A stretch of DNA of 64,000 nt from Sphingomonas paeninsulae (GCF_003660165.1 NZ_CP032827.1:62001-126000); one strand, 5' to 3'. Numbered from the stretch's first letter, positions 44,818 to 54,337 are shown. Notes: generated by a model from the letters alone, not told the origin. Numbers and translations are program-made.

Positions 44818-46191
44818 TTATGAGCACGCGGCGGCAGCGAACCGCAGATGAATCCGCAATCCGGGTTCGTTGTCCTCCAGCAATAGCTCTGCCCCGTGCA
44901 ACGCAGCGATCGAGGCGACCAACGCCAGCCCAAGGCCGGCGCCGGGCGTATGTCTGCTCTGGTCTAGCCGATAGAAGCGTCGGAGAATTTTGCCGTGCTG
45001 ATCTGCAGGTACGCCGGGTCCGTTGTCCGAGACCATGACAACCACGCCGGCAGCCCCTTCATGCAAAGCAAATGTGATGTTCGTACCAGGGGGCGTGTGG
45101 ACAAGCGCGTTGTCGATCAGGTTGGTGAGGAGCTGGGCAATCAATTCTGCGTCCCCAACTACGGCGATGCCGTCATCGATCGCAGCGCGCAAAGTCTTCC
45201 CCGCGTCCTCAGCAACGGGCTGATAGGCTTCCTCCAACCGCCTCATCAATTCGGACAGATCAATCCGGACGAGAGACCCTCGTTCGCCTCCCTCGATCTG
45301 CCCGATGCGAAGCAGGGCTCTGAATATCACGTGGATTTCGCCGATCTGCGTCAAGGCATCTGAGATGCCGGTCTCGTAGGCAGCCTCGGATTCACTGCCC
45401 CGCATCGCTTCCAGTCGCTGTTGGAGCCGCGTTAACGGCGTCCGCAGGTCATGCGCGATATCAGTCGATACCTGTCGCAACCCTTCCATCAACGCTGCGA
45501 TCCGGTCCAGCATAGCATTGAGGTTCGTGGACAGGTGATCGAACTCTGCGCTCATGCCGATCGCGGGCAAGCGTTCTGTCATGTCTCCCGACATGATGCG
45601 CGCCACCGCACCGTTAACGCGATCAAGCCGGCGCAGGAACATCAGCCCGATCAAATAGCCGCCAATGAGGGCCAGAATGGTCAATGCAATGCTCGAGCCG
45701 ATCGTGAACGCCACAAGCCGATGGCGAACGCTCTGCACGTCGAAAGTATCGGTGGCGACCACCAGCAGCGAGCCGTCTGATAGTCGTGTGCCGAGGGTCT
45801 GGAAGGTCTCCGCATCGCTCGGTTCACCTAGTTGAGGCCTGTCGTCCACGAAAGTAACGCGGCCCCATCCGGGCCGGGCGGCAGTCACCGGCAGATCCCC
45901 CGCCAGACGTTTGCTGTCGGCATCCAGCAGCAGATAGTGGAACGGTTGCTCGAATGCTGATCGTTGGCGACGGCGGATGCTATCAATCACTTCCTGCTTG
46001 CCGCCATCCGGCCAATCTTCTGTCAGAACAGCCAGTTCCGATCGAAGGCCAACTGCTGTCGCCTCGGCTGCATAAGCGCGAAGCGAATGTTCGACGATCG
46101 TCAGCAAGACGATCGAGCCCACGGCGAAAAGCCCTGCAATTAGCAGGGCAAAGCGAAAAGCGGCGCTGTTGAAGGAGCTGGTTTTTTTCAT
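44818..46191 (-). CDS. Sensor histidine kinase of an OmpR-type two-component system
   Basis: A 457-residue kinase with two membrane helices (residues about 12-32 and 162-185) flanking a periplasmic sensor domain. It has a HAMP linker (RLDRVNGAVARIMSGDMTERLP), the phospho-acceptor His247 in DIAHDLRTPLTR, and ATP-binding boxes (LIDNALVHTPPG, VSDNGPGVP, GAGLGLALV). It should phosphorylate the response regulator at 46188, whose stop it overlaps. The signal may be a metal ion or a membrane stress, given the nearby RND system. Confidence 0.9.
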   Translation of the reverse strand: MKKTSSFNSAAFRFALLIAGLFAVGSIVLLTIVEHSLRAYAAEATAVGLRSELAVLTEDWPDGGKQEVIDSIRRRQRSAFEQPFHYLLLDADSKRLAGDLPVTAARPGWGRVTFVDDRPQLGEPSDAETFQTLGTRLSDGSLLVVATDTFDVQSVRHRLVAFTIGSSIALTILALIGGYLIGLMFLRRLDRVNGAVARIMSGDMTERLPAIGMSAEFDHLSTNLNAMLDRIAALMEGLRQVSTDIAHDLRTPLTRLQQRLEAMRGSESEAAYETGISDALTQIGEIHVIFRALLRIGQIEGGERGSLVRIDLSELMRRLEEAYQPVAEDAGKTLRAAIDDGIAVVGDAELIAQLLTNLIDNALVHTPPGTNITFALHEGAAGVVVMVSDNGPGVPADQHGKILRRFYRLDQSRHTPGAGLGLALVASIAALHGAELLLEDNEPGLRIHLRFAAAACS

Positions 46192-46868
46192 GGCGGCGAC
46201 GCTTCGATCCGGTAACCGGAGCCGCGAATGGTGTGGATCAGGTCCGCGTCAAATCCGCGATCGATCTTCGCTCGCAACCGGCTCATGTGGCTCTCGATGA
46301 GATTGGTCTGCGGGTCGAAGTGAAACGACCAGACATTTTCGAGCATCATCGTCCGAGTTACGACTTCGCCCTTGTGACGCATAAGGTATTCGAGAAGCTT
46401 CATTTCCTGCGCTTGGAGCTCAATGCGGCGTCCCGCCCGGCTTACCGTTCTCTTCAGGAGGTCCAGTTCCAGGTCGCCCACCCTCAACATCGTGATGGCA
46501 TCGACGGACGGTGGGCGCCGGGCAAGCGCCGCCACCCGGGCGACAAGTTCGGTGGTCGCAAACGGCTTCACCAGATAGTCATCTGCTCCGCCCTCGAGGC
46601 CTTCGACCCGATCCCTGATGCCGTCCATTCCGGTCAGCAGGATTGCCGGCGTAGAGACTCCTTGAGCGCGCAGCTGCTTCAACGCGGAGAGACCATCAAG
46701 TTCTGGCACCATGCGGTCAAGAATGATAACCGAATATTCGTTACTGCTCGCAAGAAATACTGCATCTGGTCCAGTTAGGCATACATCGACAACATGCCCG
46801 GCCGAGGTCAGAGCCTTCTCGATATGCGAACGTGTCGCATCGTCATCCTCGAGTAGCAGCAGCTTCAT
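46188..46868 (-). CDS. OmpR-family response regulator
   Basis: A 226-residue regulator with a receiver domain (LLLLEDDDATR; Asp51 in VIILDRMVPELDG; VKPF) and a C-terminal winged helix (LEYLMRHKGEVVTRTMMLENVWSFHFDPQTNLIESHMSRLRAKID). It is divergent from the PepSY and RND genes, with a perfect palindrome between them (46931-46944). Similar pairs control metal-efflux or envelope genes. Confidence 0.92.
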   Translation of the reverse strand: MKLLLLEDDDATRSHIEKALTSAGHVVDVCLTGPDAVFLASSNEYSVIILDRMVPELDGLSALKQLRAQGVSTPAILLTGMDGIRDRVEGLEGGADDYLVKPFATTELVARVAALARRPPSVDAITMLRVGDLELDLLKRTVSRAGRRIELQAQEMKLLEYLMRHKGEVVTRTMMLENVWSFHFDPQTNLIESHMSRLRAKIDRGFDADLIHTIRGSGYRIEASPP

Positions 46869-46930
46869 CGTCAGGGCCGCCTTTCCTATGCGAGTACGCC
46901 TATGGTGCTAATGAATCTTCGCCACACAAG

Positions 46931-46944
46931 TTAGGAATTCCTAA
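46931..46944. promoter_or_regulatory. Perfect 14-base palindrome between the regulator and PepSY gene
   Basis: TTAGGAATTCCTAA reads the same on both strands. It lies in the 152-base divergent region, 63 bases from the response regulator start and 77 from the PepSY start. It is a good candidate for a binding site of the adjacent OmpR-type regulator. Confidence 0.45.
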
Positions 46945-47020
46945 TGTCCAATTGAGGTTCCGCGAATGTAGGGGGGTGTAGGCCGGATCACAGAGGCAAT
47001 GAAGCCTCAGGAGAGTCACA

Positions 47021-47329
47021 ATGCGTAACTATCTCATCGCGCTGGCCGCTGCCACGTTGATCGCCAGCGGCGCTCAAGCGGCAACTGGGCACATGGCAGG
47101 TTCCGAACTCATGCCGACGGCGAAGGTGTCACTGGCGACGGCGCGGGCGACGGCGCTTCACGCCCGGCCCGGCAAAATCACCGACCAAGAACTGGAAAAG
47201 GAAGCGGGCGGCACGGGCCTGCGCTACTCTTTCGACGTGATAAGCCACGGCAAGACTTATGAAGTCGGCGTCGATGCAAAAACGGGCAGGGTTCTGGAGA
47301 ACCAGGCCGAAGGCGCGCATCCCGATTGA
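47021..47329 (+). CDS. PepSY-domain periplasmic protein
   Basis: A 102-residue secreted protein with a signal peptide (ending ASGAQA) and a single PepSY domain (KVSLATARATALHARPGKITDQELEKEAGGTGLRYSFDVISHGKTYEVGVDAKTGRVLE). PepSY proteins commonly accompany two-component systems and are thought to modulate proteases or sensors. It is divergent from the regulator and precedes the RND efflux genes. Confidence 0.85.
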   Translation: MRNYLIALAAATLIASGAQAATGHMAGSELMPTAKVSLATARATALHARPGKITDQELEKEAGGTGLRYSFDVISHGKTYEVGVDAKTGRVLENQAEGAHPD

Positions 47330-47406
47330 TGCACACCTGATAGCTGATCGCAGCACTATAGGCTGCGTGGCCCGGGTCGAAGACACGGCGCTGAACGGGA
47401 GGACCG

Positions 47407-48768
47407 ATGCCACTGCCACTGCCGACGAACCGGGCCGCCACCGTGCGCTCCCTGCTGCTCTTTGCCCCCTTGGCGCTGGCTGGCTGCGCGCATTATTCCC
47501 CCTCTCGCTGGTGCAAACGCCCCCTCTGGCACCCTCGGTCGCGGCGCTCCCTGGTTTCGTACCGGGAGCGCCGCTTAGTGTCGCTCAAGTCACTGCGCTG
47601 GCGCTTCAAAACAATCCTGATCTGCGCGCGGCGCGCGGAAAGCACGGGCTCGCGCAAGCTCAACTCCTGCAATCCGGTATCCTGCCAAACCCCTCGCTTG
47701 CCGGCGCGTTACTCCCTCTGATCTCGGGAGCTGGCACCGTGACCGGATGGAATGTTGGCCTGACGCAAGACATTAAATCGCTCATCACCTACCGTGCGCG
47801 GCGGCAGGCGGCGGGCTATGCGGCCCAACAGATCGATGCCGAAATCCTCTGGAACGAATGGCAGGTCGCCGGACAGGCACGGCAACTCGCGGTAGAATTG
47901 ATCGCAGGTGAGCAAAGCCGGCCCCTGCTGGTCGAGGCTTTCGGCCTTCTCTCCCACCGCAACGCCGTTCTCCAGCATGCGCTTGCAGCCGGTAACGTCA
48001 CTCTGGTCACGGCGGCACCCACGCTTGTCGCTCTGGAATCGGCGCGAGCCGCCTTGCAAGCGCTGGATCAGCGGCAACTCTCGCTCAGGCACCAGCTCAA
48101 CGCGCTGCTCGGACTGGTGCCTGATGCCGTCGTTCCGCTAGGGGGACGATTGATCTGCCTCCCTTCAATCCGGCCACGATCCGCGCGGATCTGACAACAT
48201 TGGCCGATCGGCGTCCTGACCTCGTGGCGCTCCGCCTCGGATATGACGCCCAAGACGCCAATGTCCGGGTGGCGATCCTGTCGCAGTTTCCCGATCTGAT
48301 TCTCGGGGCGACCGCCAGCAGCGACAACAGCAGTGTCATCAACGGCGGGCCGCAAGCCACGATCGGGCTGCCGATCTTCGATCGCAATCAAGGCAATGTC
48401 GCCATTGCGAATGCGACCCGGGCTCAGCTCCATGGGGACTATTCGGCGCGCCTTGCGGCAGCAGCCGGCCAGGTTGGCGCACTTCTGTCCGAAATGGACC
48501 TGCTGTCCGAGCAACTTGCCATCGTGCGCCGTGATCTTCCGGCAGCAAGGCTGGCTGCAGAACGCGCCGCCAATGCCTTCGGCGCCTCCAATCTCGACGA
48601 GCGCAGCTATGTTGATCTTGTCGTCAATCGCTACACCAAGGAGCAGGAAGTGGTAACTCTGGAGCTGGGACTGCTCGACCGGCAGGTGGCGCTACAAACT
48701 CTGGTAGGCGCCGGGCTACCCCCGTCGAAATCTTGCCGGGTCTGGATAACACCGAAGTGCGGCGATGA
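47407..48768 (+). CDS. CzcC/TolC-like outer membrane factor of an RND efflux system (three frameshifts)
   Basis: About 454 residues after three corrections. A lipobox (LALAGC, Cys27) starts the protein, followed by two outer-membrane efflux domains (VTALALQNNPDLRAARGKHGLAQAQLLQSGILPNPSL; ADRRPDLVALRLGYDAQDANVRVAILSQFPDL). C runs at 47498-47502 and 48719-48723 and a G run at 48141-48145 each appear one base short. Restoring them keeps the frame throughout and places the stop in an ATGA overlap with the next gene. It is the outer channel of the RND pump. Confidence 0.8.
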
Positions 48769-49790
48769 AGCCGCTCGCCCTTCTGCCTCTGGCCCTGCTG
48801 GCTGGGTGCGGCAGTTCATCGCCGTCCGATCCTGCTCCTACGCCTTCGGTGCTCGTGAGCCTGCAGAAAATTGAGCGGGGCACCGCTCCCGAGTGGGCGA
48901 CAGCCTATGGCAGCGCCGCGCCAGGGGTAAACGGCTCAGAAACCATCAGCGTGCCCCAACCCGGCCAAGTGTCGCGCCTCGCGGTGATGCCGGGCTCGAC
49001 GGTGCGCGCGGGACAAGTGCTCATGGTATTCACCACCGACCCATCGTCGGTAAGTGCGTATCAGCAGGCAATCACATCGCTTTCCGCAGCGCAAAAGCAG
49101 CGGGCAACGACGGCGCAGTTGCTGACGCAACAGCTCGCGACGCGCGACCAACTCGTTCAGGCGGAAAAGGTGGTCAGCGACGCCCAAGCTGCCATTACGG
49201 CCTTGCGACGGTCGGGTGCAGGACAGCCGACGCGAACGCTTACCGCGCCATTCGGCGGCGTTGTCACCACGGTGTCAGTCGCACAAGGTGATCGAACACA
49301 AGCCGGTGCACCTTTGGTGACCTTGGCACGAACGGGAAGCATCGTCGCGACCGTCGGGCTGGATCCCGCCAAAGCCGGCCGCGTCCAAGTGGGACAAAGC
49401 GCCAAGGTGGTTCGCCTGAATGGGGGCCCACCAATCCCGGCTCATGTGGTGCGGGTGGACGGAGTGCTCAATCCAAAGACGCACATGATCAATGTGGACC
49501 TCTCGCTACCGGCAGGCGCGGTGCTTCCGAACGAAGCACTGCGCGGCGATATCGCCATAGGCGAGGTCGCCGGATGGATCGTGCCCCACCGCGCCGTGGT
49601 CACCGCCAACGGGCCTACGAGCATCTTCCAGCTCGTCGCCGGCAAAGCGCACCTCATCAAGATCGAACTTCTTTTGGCGGGCGAGCAGCTCGATGTGGTC
49701 AAAGGACCGATACTGCTTAACCGGCCGCTGATCGTGGACGGGGCCTATCAAGTACAGGATGGCCAAGCCGTCCGTTCGATCGCCCGCTGA
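48765..49790 (+). CDS. RND efflux periplasmic adaptor (HlyD family)
   Basis: A 341-residue lipoprotein (LALLAGC, Cys15) with a lipoyl-like domain split around a coiled hairpin: ETISVPQPGQVSRLAVMPGSTVRAGQVLMVFTT and TLTAPFGGVVTTVSVAQGDRTQAGAPLVTL. It links the RND permease to the outer channel. Its start overlaps the channel stop (ATGA) and its stop overlaps the permease start by one base. Confidence 0.9.
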   Translation: MKPLALLPLALLAGCGSSSPSDPAPTPSVLVSLQKIERGTAPEWATAYGSAAPGVNGSETISVPQPGQVSRLAVMPGSTVRAGQVLMVFTTDPSSVSAYQQAITSLSAAQKQRATTAQLLTQQLATRDQLVQAEKVVSDAQAAITALRRSGAGQPTRTLTAPFGGVVTTVSVAQGDRTQAGAPLVTLARTGSIVATVGLDPAKAGRVQVGQSAKVVRLNGGPPIPAHVVRVDGVLNPKTHMINVDLSLPAGAVLPNEALRGDIAIGEVAGWIVPHRAVVTANGPTSIFQLVAGKAHLIKIELLLAGEQLDVVKGPILLNRPLIVDGAYQVQDGQAVRSIAR

Positions 49791-52700
49791 TGTTTGAAAG
49801 ACTGCTTGGCCGGCAATCCCGTGCATTCGTGATGATTGCTATGGCAATGGCGCTGGCCGGCATCGCGGCGGCGCTGTCGCTGCCGCTCGGCCTGTTCCCG
49901 CAGGTCTCGTTCCCGCGCGTGCTGGTTGATCTTGATGCCGGCAGTCGGCCCGCCGATCAAATGGCGCTTATCGTCACCCGCCCCGTTGAGGAGGCGATTC
50001 GCAGCATTCCAGGCGTTCGTGACGTTCGATCGGAAACGACCCGAGGCTCAGCCCAGATCTCGATCGATTTCGGTTGGGGTCGCGACATGGTGGCCAGCAC
50101 GTTACTGGTCGACACGGCCATCGCACGCACGATCGGCTCCCTTCCGCCGGGAACCAACTACAATGTGCGAAGGATGGACCCCACGGTCTTCCCTGTCATT
50201 TCCTACGCGCTCGTTTCAAAGTCCATCTCACCTGTCGCTTTGCAGGATCTTGCCCGGTACGAAATCACGCCGCTTCTGTCGTCGATACCCGGGCTTGCCC
50301 GCGTCGAGGTTCAGGGCGGTGATACGGCGGAAGTACAGGTGCTGGCCGATCCAAACCGACTCGCCAGCTACGGTCTGGCGATGAGCGACCTAGCGACCGC
50401 GATCCGCTCAGGCAACGTGTTGAGCGCGGTCGGCAAAATCCAGGATCGCGGGCGGCTTTCGCTGGTTCTAGCCGACCGCAGCATTATCAGCGCATCCGCC
50501 GTTGGCGAGATCGTCGTCCGATCCGATCCGGTCGGAACCGTGCGCGTGCGCGATCTCGCGACAGTTCAAGACGGCGTGGCACCTCAATGGACGCGCGTTG
50601 TCGAGGACGGGCACCCGGCGGTGCTTTTCAATATCTACCAGCAACCGGACGGCAACTCAGTCCAGATCGCCAAGTCCGTGGCGCAGGCGCTTGCAAACTA
50701 TCGCCTGCCGCCAGGGGTGAAGCTCATCAATTGGTATGATCAGAGCGAACTCGTCACGCAATCGGTGTCGAGCGTGCGCGACGCAGTGCTGATCGGGCTG
50801 GTGCTCGCGGCCGGCGTCCTGCTGTTGTTCCTGCGCAGCTGGCGAGTGACTTTGGTCGCCGTAATCGTCGTTCCTGCGACCCTGGCAGCGACCGTTCTCG
50901 TGCTCAGCATGATGAAGATGAGCTTCAACCTGATGACGCTTGGCGGTATCGCTGCGGCGGTGGGGCTGCTCATTGATGACGTGATCGTCATGGTCGAGCA
51001 AATTGCCCGACGAGCGGGCGCAAACGAGGCACATGGCGAGAACGGCAAGGCCGCCGTGCTACCCGCGGCCCGCGAGTTCATGGTTCCACTCGCAGGATCG
51101 AGCCTCGCCACGTTAATCGTCTTCCTGCCACTATCCTTCCTGAGCGGAGTAACCGGCGCCTTTTCAAAGGCGTTGTCGATCACGATGGCAGCAGCCCTGG
51201 GCATTTCCTGGGCCATGACTGCGTTCGTGGTGCCGGTGCTTACCCGCCGGATCGTGGATTTTAGCAAATGGCGCGACCCCGGCGGTGCCGGTGAAGGCTG
51301 GCTGGCCCGGCACCACGACCGTGCTCTCGATGGGCTCGCACGCCGACCGTGGGTGCTCGCGATCGCTCTCGTTCCCCTGCTAGCGCTTGGGTATCTGAGC
51401 TATGCGAAGGTCCCGACCGGTTTTATGCCCAAGGTCGATCAGGGCAGCTTCAACATGGACTATTATACCGTCCCCGGCACTTCGCTCGACGAGTCGAGCA
51501 GACAAATCGCGCAGGTCGATGCAATCGTGAGCCACCACCCTCAAGTCCTCACCTTTTCGCGGCGGTTGGGCACCGATCTCGGTGGGGGTCTCGGTCAAAG
51601 CTATCACGGCGATTATTTCGTCCGCCTCAAGCCGGGACACACAGAAACCACCGATAATGTGATGAGCGATGTCCGTTCAGCCATCGAGGTAAAGGTACCC
51701 GGCGTACAGGTCGAGCTGGGCCAGTTAATGGAAGACCTGATCGGCGATCTGACCTCGGTCCCGCAGCCGATCGAAATCAAGCTCTACTCGTCCGATCCGA
51801 CCGCCCTTCGTGCGCAGGCGGAGAAGACGGCCGCACAAATTTCGAAGTTGACCGGGGTCGTCGAAGTCAAGAGCGGCGTCCAGCTTGCAGGGGATGCGCT
51901 CAACATCCATGTCGATCCAATTCGCGCCGGCGTTGAAGGCATGGCTCCCGCAGATATCGAAGCGGCGCTCAACACCGCGCTCACCGGCTCGATCGCCACG
52001 TCGCTACCGCAGGCGACAAAGGTGGTGGACGTGCGGGTACGACTTCCCAACATGATGACGATGACCGAGGCCGAGCTCGCGCAACTGCCGATCCGCGCGC
52101 CTGATGGTCACGTATTTCCGCTCAGCCGCGTCGCCGATGTGGCCCGGGAAACTGGGCAACCCCAGATCACCCGAGAAAATCTCGAACCGATGGTGGCCGT
52201 CACCGGCCGAATCGAAGGCCGGGGGCTTGGTGCGGCGGTGGGCGACGTAAAAGCGTTGCTCGACAAACCTGGCGCACTAGCACCCGGCATACGCTACGAA
52301 CTGGGCGGTCTTTACCAGCAGCAGCAGATCGCGTTCTCGGGCCTCGCCAAAGTCTTCGTGGCGGCGCTGGTTGCGGAGTTCGTGCTGCTCCTGATCCTCT
52401 ACCGCCAGTTCTGGCGCCCGACGATCATCATCGTGTGCTCGCTGCTCTCCACCACCGCAGTATTCACCGCGCTGTGGGTCACTGGCGTCGAGCTCAACAT
52501 CACAGCATTGATGGGGATGACCATGATCATTGGCATCGGCACAGAGATGGCGATTTTCTATATGTCCGAAGTCGAAGAGCTGTCCCACACAATGCCAGGG
52601 CGCGACGCCGCGCGCGAGGCGAGCCGTAACAGGCTGCGCCCGATCACCATGACGACACTGGCAGCGATCCTGACCCTGCTTCCGCTCGCGCTTGCGATCG

Positions 52701-52846
52701 GCCAAGGTTCGGGCATTCAACAACCGCTGGCAATCGCGATCATCGCCGGCCTCCTGCTCCAATACCCCTTGGTTCTGATCGCCATGCCCATACTCACCAG
52801 GCTCACGCTCCCTCGCGAGCGGCCTTCGAACAACCCAACGAATTAA
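49790..52846 (+). CDS. RND efflux permease (CzcA/AcrB superfamily)
   Basis: A 1018-residue inner-membrane antiporter with 12 predicted helices in two repeats and two large periplasmic loops. Typical segments are LPLGLFPQVSFPRVLVDL, VTRPVEEAIRSIPGVRDVRS, VGLLIDDVIVMVE with the proton-relay Asp396/Asp397, and LRPITMTTLAAILTLLPLALAIG. The substrate could be a metal or a small organic molecule. Together with the adaptor and channel it forms a complete tripartite pump, controlled perhaps by the adjacent two-component system. Confidence 0.92.
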   Translation: MFERLLGRQSRAFVMIAMAMALAGIAAALSLPLGLFPQVSFPRVLVDLDAGSRPADQMALIVTRPVEEAIRSIPGVRDVRSETTRGSAQISIDFGWGRDMVASTLLVDTAIARTIGSLPPGTNYNVRRMDPTVFPVISYALVSKSISPVALQDLARYEITPLLSSIPGLARVEVQGGDTAEVQVLADPNRLASYGLAMSDLATAIRSGNVLSAVGKIQDRGRLSLVLADRSIISASAVGEIVVRSDPVGTVRVRDLATVQDGVAPQWTRVVEDGHPAVLFNIYQQPDGNSVQIAKSVAQALANYRLPPGVKLINWYDQSELVTQSVSSVRDAVLIGLVLAAGVLLLFLRSWRVTLVAVIVVPATLAATVLVLSMMKMSFNLMTLGGIAAAVGLLIDDVIVMVEQIARRAGANEAHGENGKAAVLPAAREFMVPLAGSSLATLIVFLPLSFLSGVTGAFSKALSITMAAALGISWAMTAFVVPVLTRRIVDFSKWRDPGGAGEGWLARHHDRALDGLARRPWVLAIALVPLLALGYLSYAKVPTGFMPKVDQGSFNMDYYTVPGTSLDESSRQIAQVDAIVSHHPQVLTFSRRLGTDLGGGLGQSYHGDYFVRLKPGHTETTDNVMSDVRSAIEVKVPGVQVELGQLMEDLIGDLTSVPQPIEIKLYSSDPTALRAQAEKTAAQISKLTGVVEVKSGVQLAGDALNIHVDPIRAGVEGMAPADIEAALNTALTGSIATSLPQATKVVDVRVRLPNMMTMTEAELAQLPIRAPDGHVFPLSRVADVARETGQPQITRENLEPMVAVTGRIEGRGLGAAVGDVKALLDKPGALAPGIRYELGGLYQQQQIAFSGLAKVFVAALVAEFVLLLILYRQFWRPTIIIVCSLLSTTAVFTALWVTGVELNITALMGMTMIIGIGTEMAIFYMSEVEELSHTMPGRDAAREASRNRLRPITMTTLAAILTLLPLALAIGQGSGIQQPLAIAIIAGLLLQYPLVLIAMPILTRLTLPRERPSNNPTN

Positions 52847-53577
52847 GTGAGAATGGCTATCCTCATACACTCCGTCCGATTTTTTGCTCGCCACCGCATC
52901 GACAGTCGGATCTTGATCGTTTTCCTCGGCGCGGCAGCGGCAGCATTCATCTTTCTGCGCCTCGGATCAGAAATCCGAGAAGGTGACAGTTTCGCGCTCG
53001 ACAAACTGATCCTTCAAGCGTTCCGCGAGCCAGCCAATTCCGCGGTCCCGATTGGACCGCTCTGGTTGCAGACAGCTATGATCGATATCACCGATTTGGG
53101 GGGGTGACGATTCTCACCCTCCTGACCGTGCTGACCGCTGGATATTTGCTCGCCTCGAGGAAGACTGGAACAGCCATTTTCCTGGTCGTCGCCATCTCAG
53201 GCGGTGCCATCTTGAGCAAGCTGCTCAAATTTGGTTATGCGCGGCCCAGGCCTGAAGTGGTCGCACATCTGGTTGACGTGCATAGCCTGAGTTTTCCAAG
53301 CGGCCATGCGATGAACTCGGCTATCACCTATTTGACGATTGGCGCACTCCTTGCGCGGGCGGAAGCTGACCGAACGGTGAGAATATTCCTCATGACCGTG
53401 GCCATCTTTCTCACCCTGGCGATCGGTTTCTCGCGGGTATATCTAGGCGTGCATTGGCCAAGTGACGTTTTAGGCGGGTGGTGCGTCGGAGCCAGTTGGG
53501 CGGCACTTTGTTCGCTGGTGGCTCGGACTCTGCAGCGACGTAAAGACGAGGAGGCTGAGACGATCATCGACGTGTAA
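52847..53577 (+). CDS. PAP2 family membrane phosphatase (single frameshift)
   Basis: About 243 residues after correction. It has an N-terminal membrane helix and the PAP2 motifs: KFGYARPRP (K-x6-RP-like), LSFPSGHAMNS (PSGH) and RVYLGVHWPSDVLGGW (R-x5-H-x3-D). The frame breaks at a G run (53098-53104); eight bases instead of seven joins ITDLGG to VTILTLL. It would act on lipid phosphates such as undecaprenyl pyrophosphate. It starts right after the RND permease. Confidence 0.85.
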
Positions 53578-53707
53578 CCCCACGCCACTCACTATCATGC
53601 AACATATCGAAGTAAGAGCGCCGAATTCACCAAATCATCGAAGTTAGTGTACTGCTCAAGGGACGCTACGGTCACTAAACTGGCGATCACGGTTCGATCG
53701 GGGGGCC

Positions 53708-53788
53708 GGCATTCTGCTCTACGCAGCCCGGGACGAGCAGCACAATCACACGATCGTCCTTGCAGACTATAAGGCAAAGCGTCGCTGA
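53708..53788 (+). pseudogene. DUF488 3' end remnant
   Basis: Reads G-ILLYAARDEQHNHTIVLADYKAKRR and stops, matching the last 26 residues of the intact DUF488 protein at 42361 (YAARDEQHNHAIVLANY). The rest of the gene is absent. It is the left end of duplicated copy B. Confidence 0.8.
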
Positions 53789-54292
53789 TTGAACTGGCTT
53801 GGCGGTTCGCAAATGGCCTCAACACCGTCTTTTTACCCCGTCTGAGGCAAATCCCGATTCCTTACGGCGCTAAACAGCATCCCGAGTTCTGCCGGTTTTG
53901 TGATGAGATCCGCCAGCGTATAACCGTCCAGCACGCTTAGAAACGCGGTCAGCGCCTGCCGCAAAGCGCCGGTCAGGCCGCAAGCAGGGGCGATGATGCA
54001 CGTGCCGCAATCGACCAGGTCGAACCCATCCTCGGTGTGCCGGATGACCGCGCCCACATTGATCTCCACCGCTGGCCTGGCGAGCTTGATGCCGCCAAAG
54101 CGACCACGCGTACTGGCCAGATAGCCGACATTCACCAAATCGTTGACCACCTTCATCAGGTGGTTCTGCGAGATGTCGTAAGCGCGTGAGATCTCCGCAA
54201 TCGAGCAGAGCGCATCGGGTCGCGCGCCCAGATAGATGAGCACCCGCAGGGCATAGTCGGTGTAGCGCGTAAGCCGCATGGAATCTCCTTGC
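53717..54292. repeat. Segmental duplication, copy B (DUF488 remnant plus nsrR)
   Basis: Partner of the segment at 42650-43224, in the same orientation and nearly the same length (576 against 575 bases). The encoded Rrf2 proteins differ at 16 of 148 positions. Copy B carries only a DUF488 tail but has a palindrome-rich promoter just outside the repeat. Confidence 0.85.
53833..54279 (-). CDS. nsrR: NsrR-like Rrf2 regulator (copy B) of the NO cassette
   Basis: A 148-residue Rrf2 protein with start ATG 54279 and GGAG-type ribosome site. It has the winged helix and three Cys (C91, C94, C100) expected for a NO-sensing [Fe-S] cluster. It is divergent from the haemoglobin-AOX-Hmp operon with two NsrR-like palindromes between them, so it is probably the local repressor that is released by NO. 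It is 89% identical to copy A at 42765. Confidence 0.88.
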   Translation of the reverse strand: MRLTRYTDYALRVLIYLGARPDALCSIAEISRAYDISQNHLMKVVNDLVNVGYLASTRGRFGGIKLARPAVEINVGAVIRHTEDGFDLVDCGTCIIAPACGLTGALRQALTAFLSVLDGYTLADLITKPAELGMLFSAVRNRDLPQTG

Positions 54293-54300
54293 GACGATAT

Positions 54301-54317
54301 ATGCATTTTTCTTGCAT
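54301..54317. promoter_or_regulatory. NsrR-like operator 1
   Basis: ATGCA-N7-TGCAT is a perfect match to the core spacing of the NsrR consensus (ATGCATTTnAAATGCAT type). It lies 22 bases upstream of the nsrR start. The function is inferred from the motif and gene context. Confidence 0.5.
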
Positions 54318-54337
54318 CATTGAAAGATGCCTTATAG

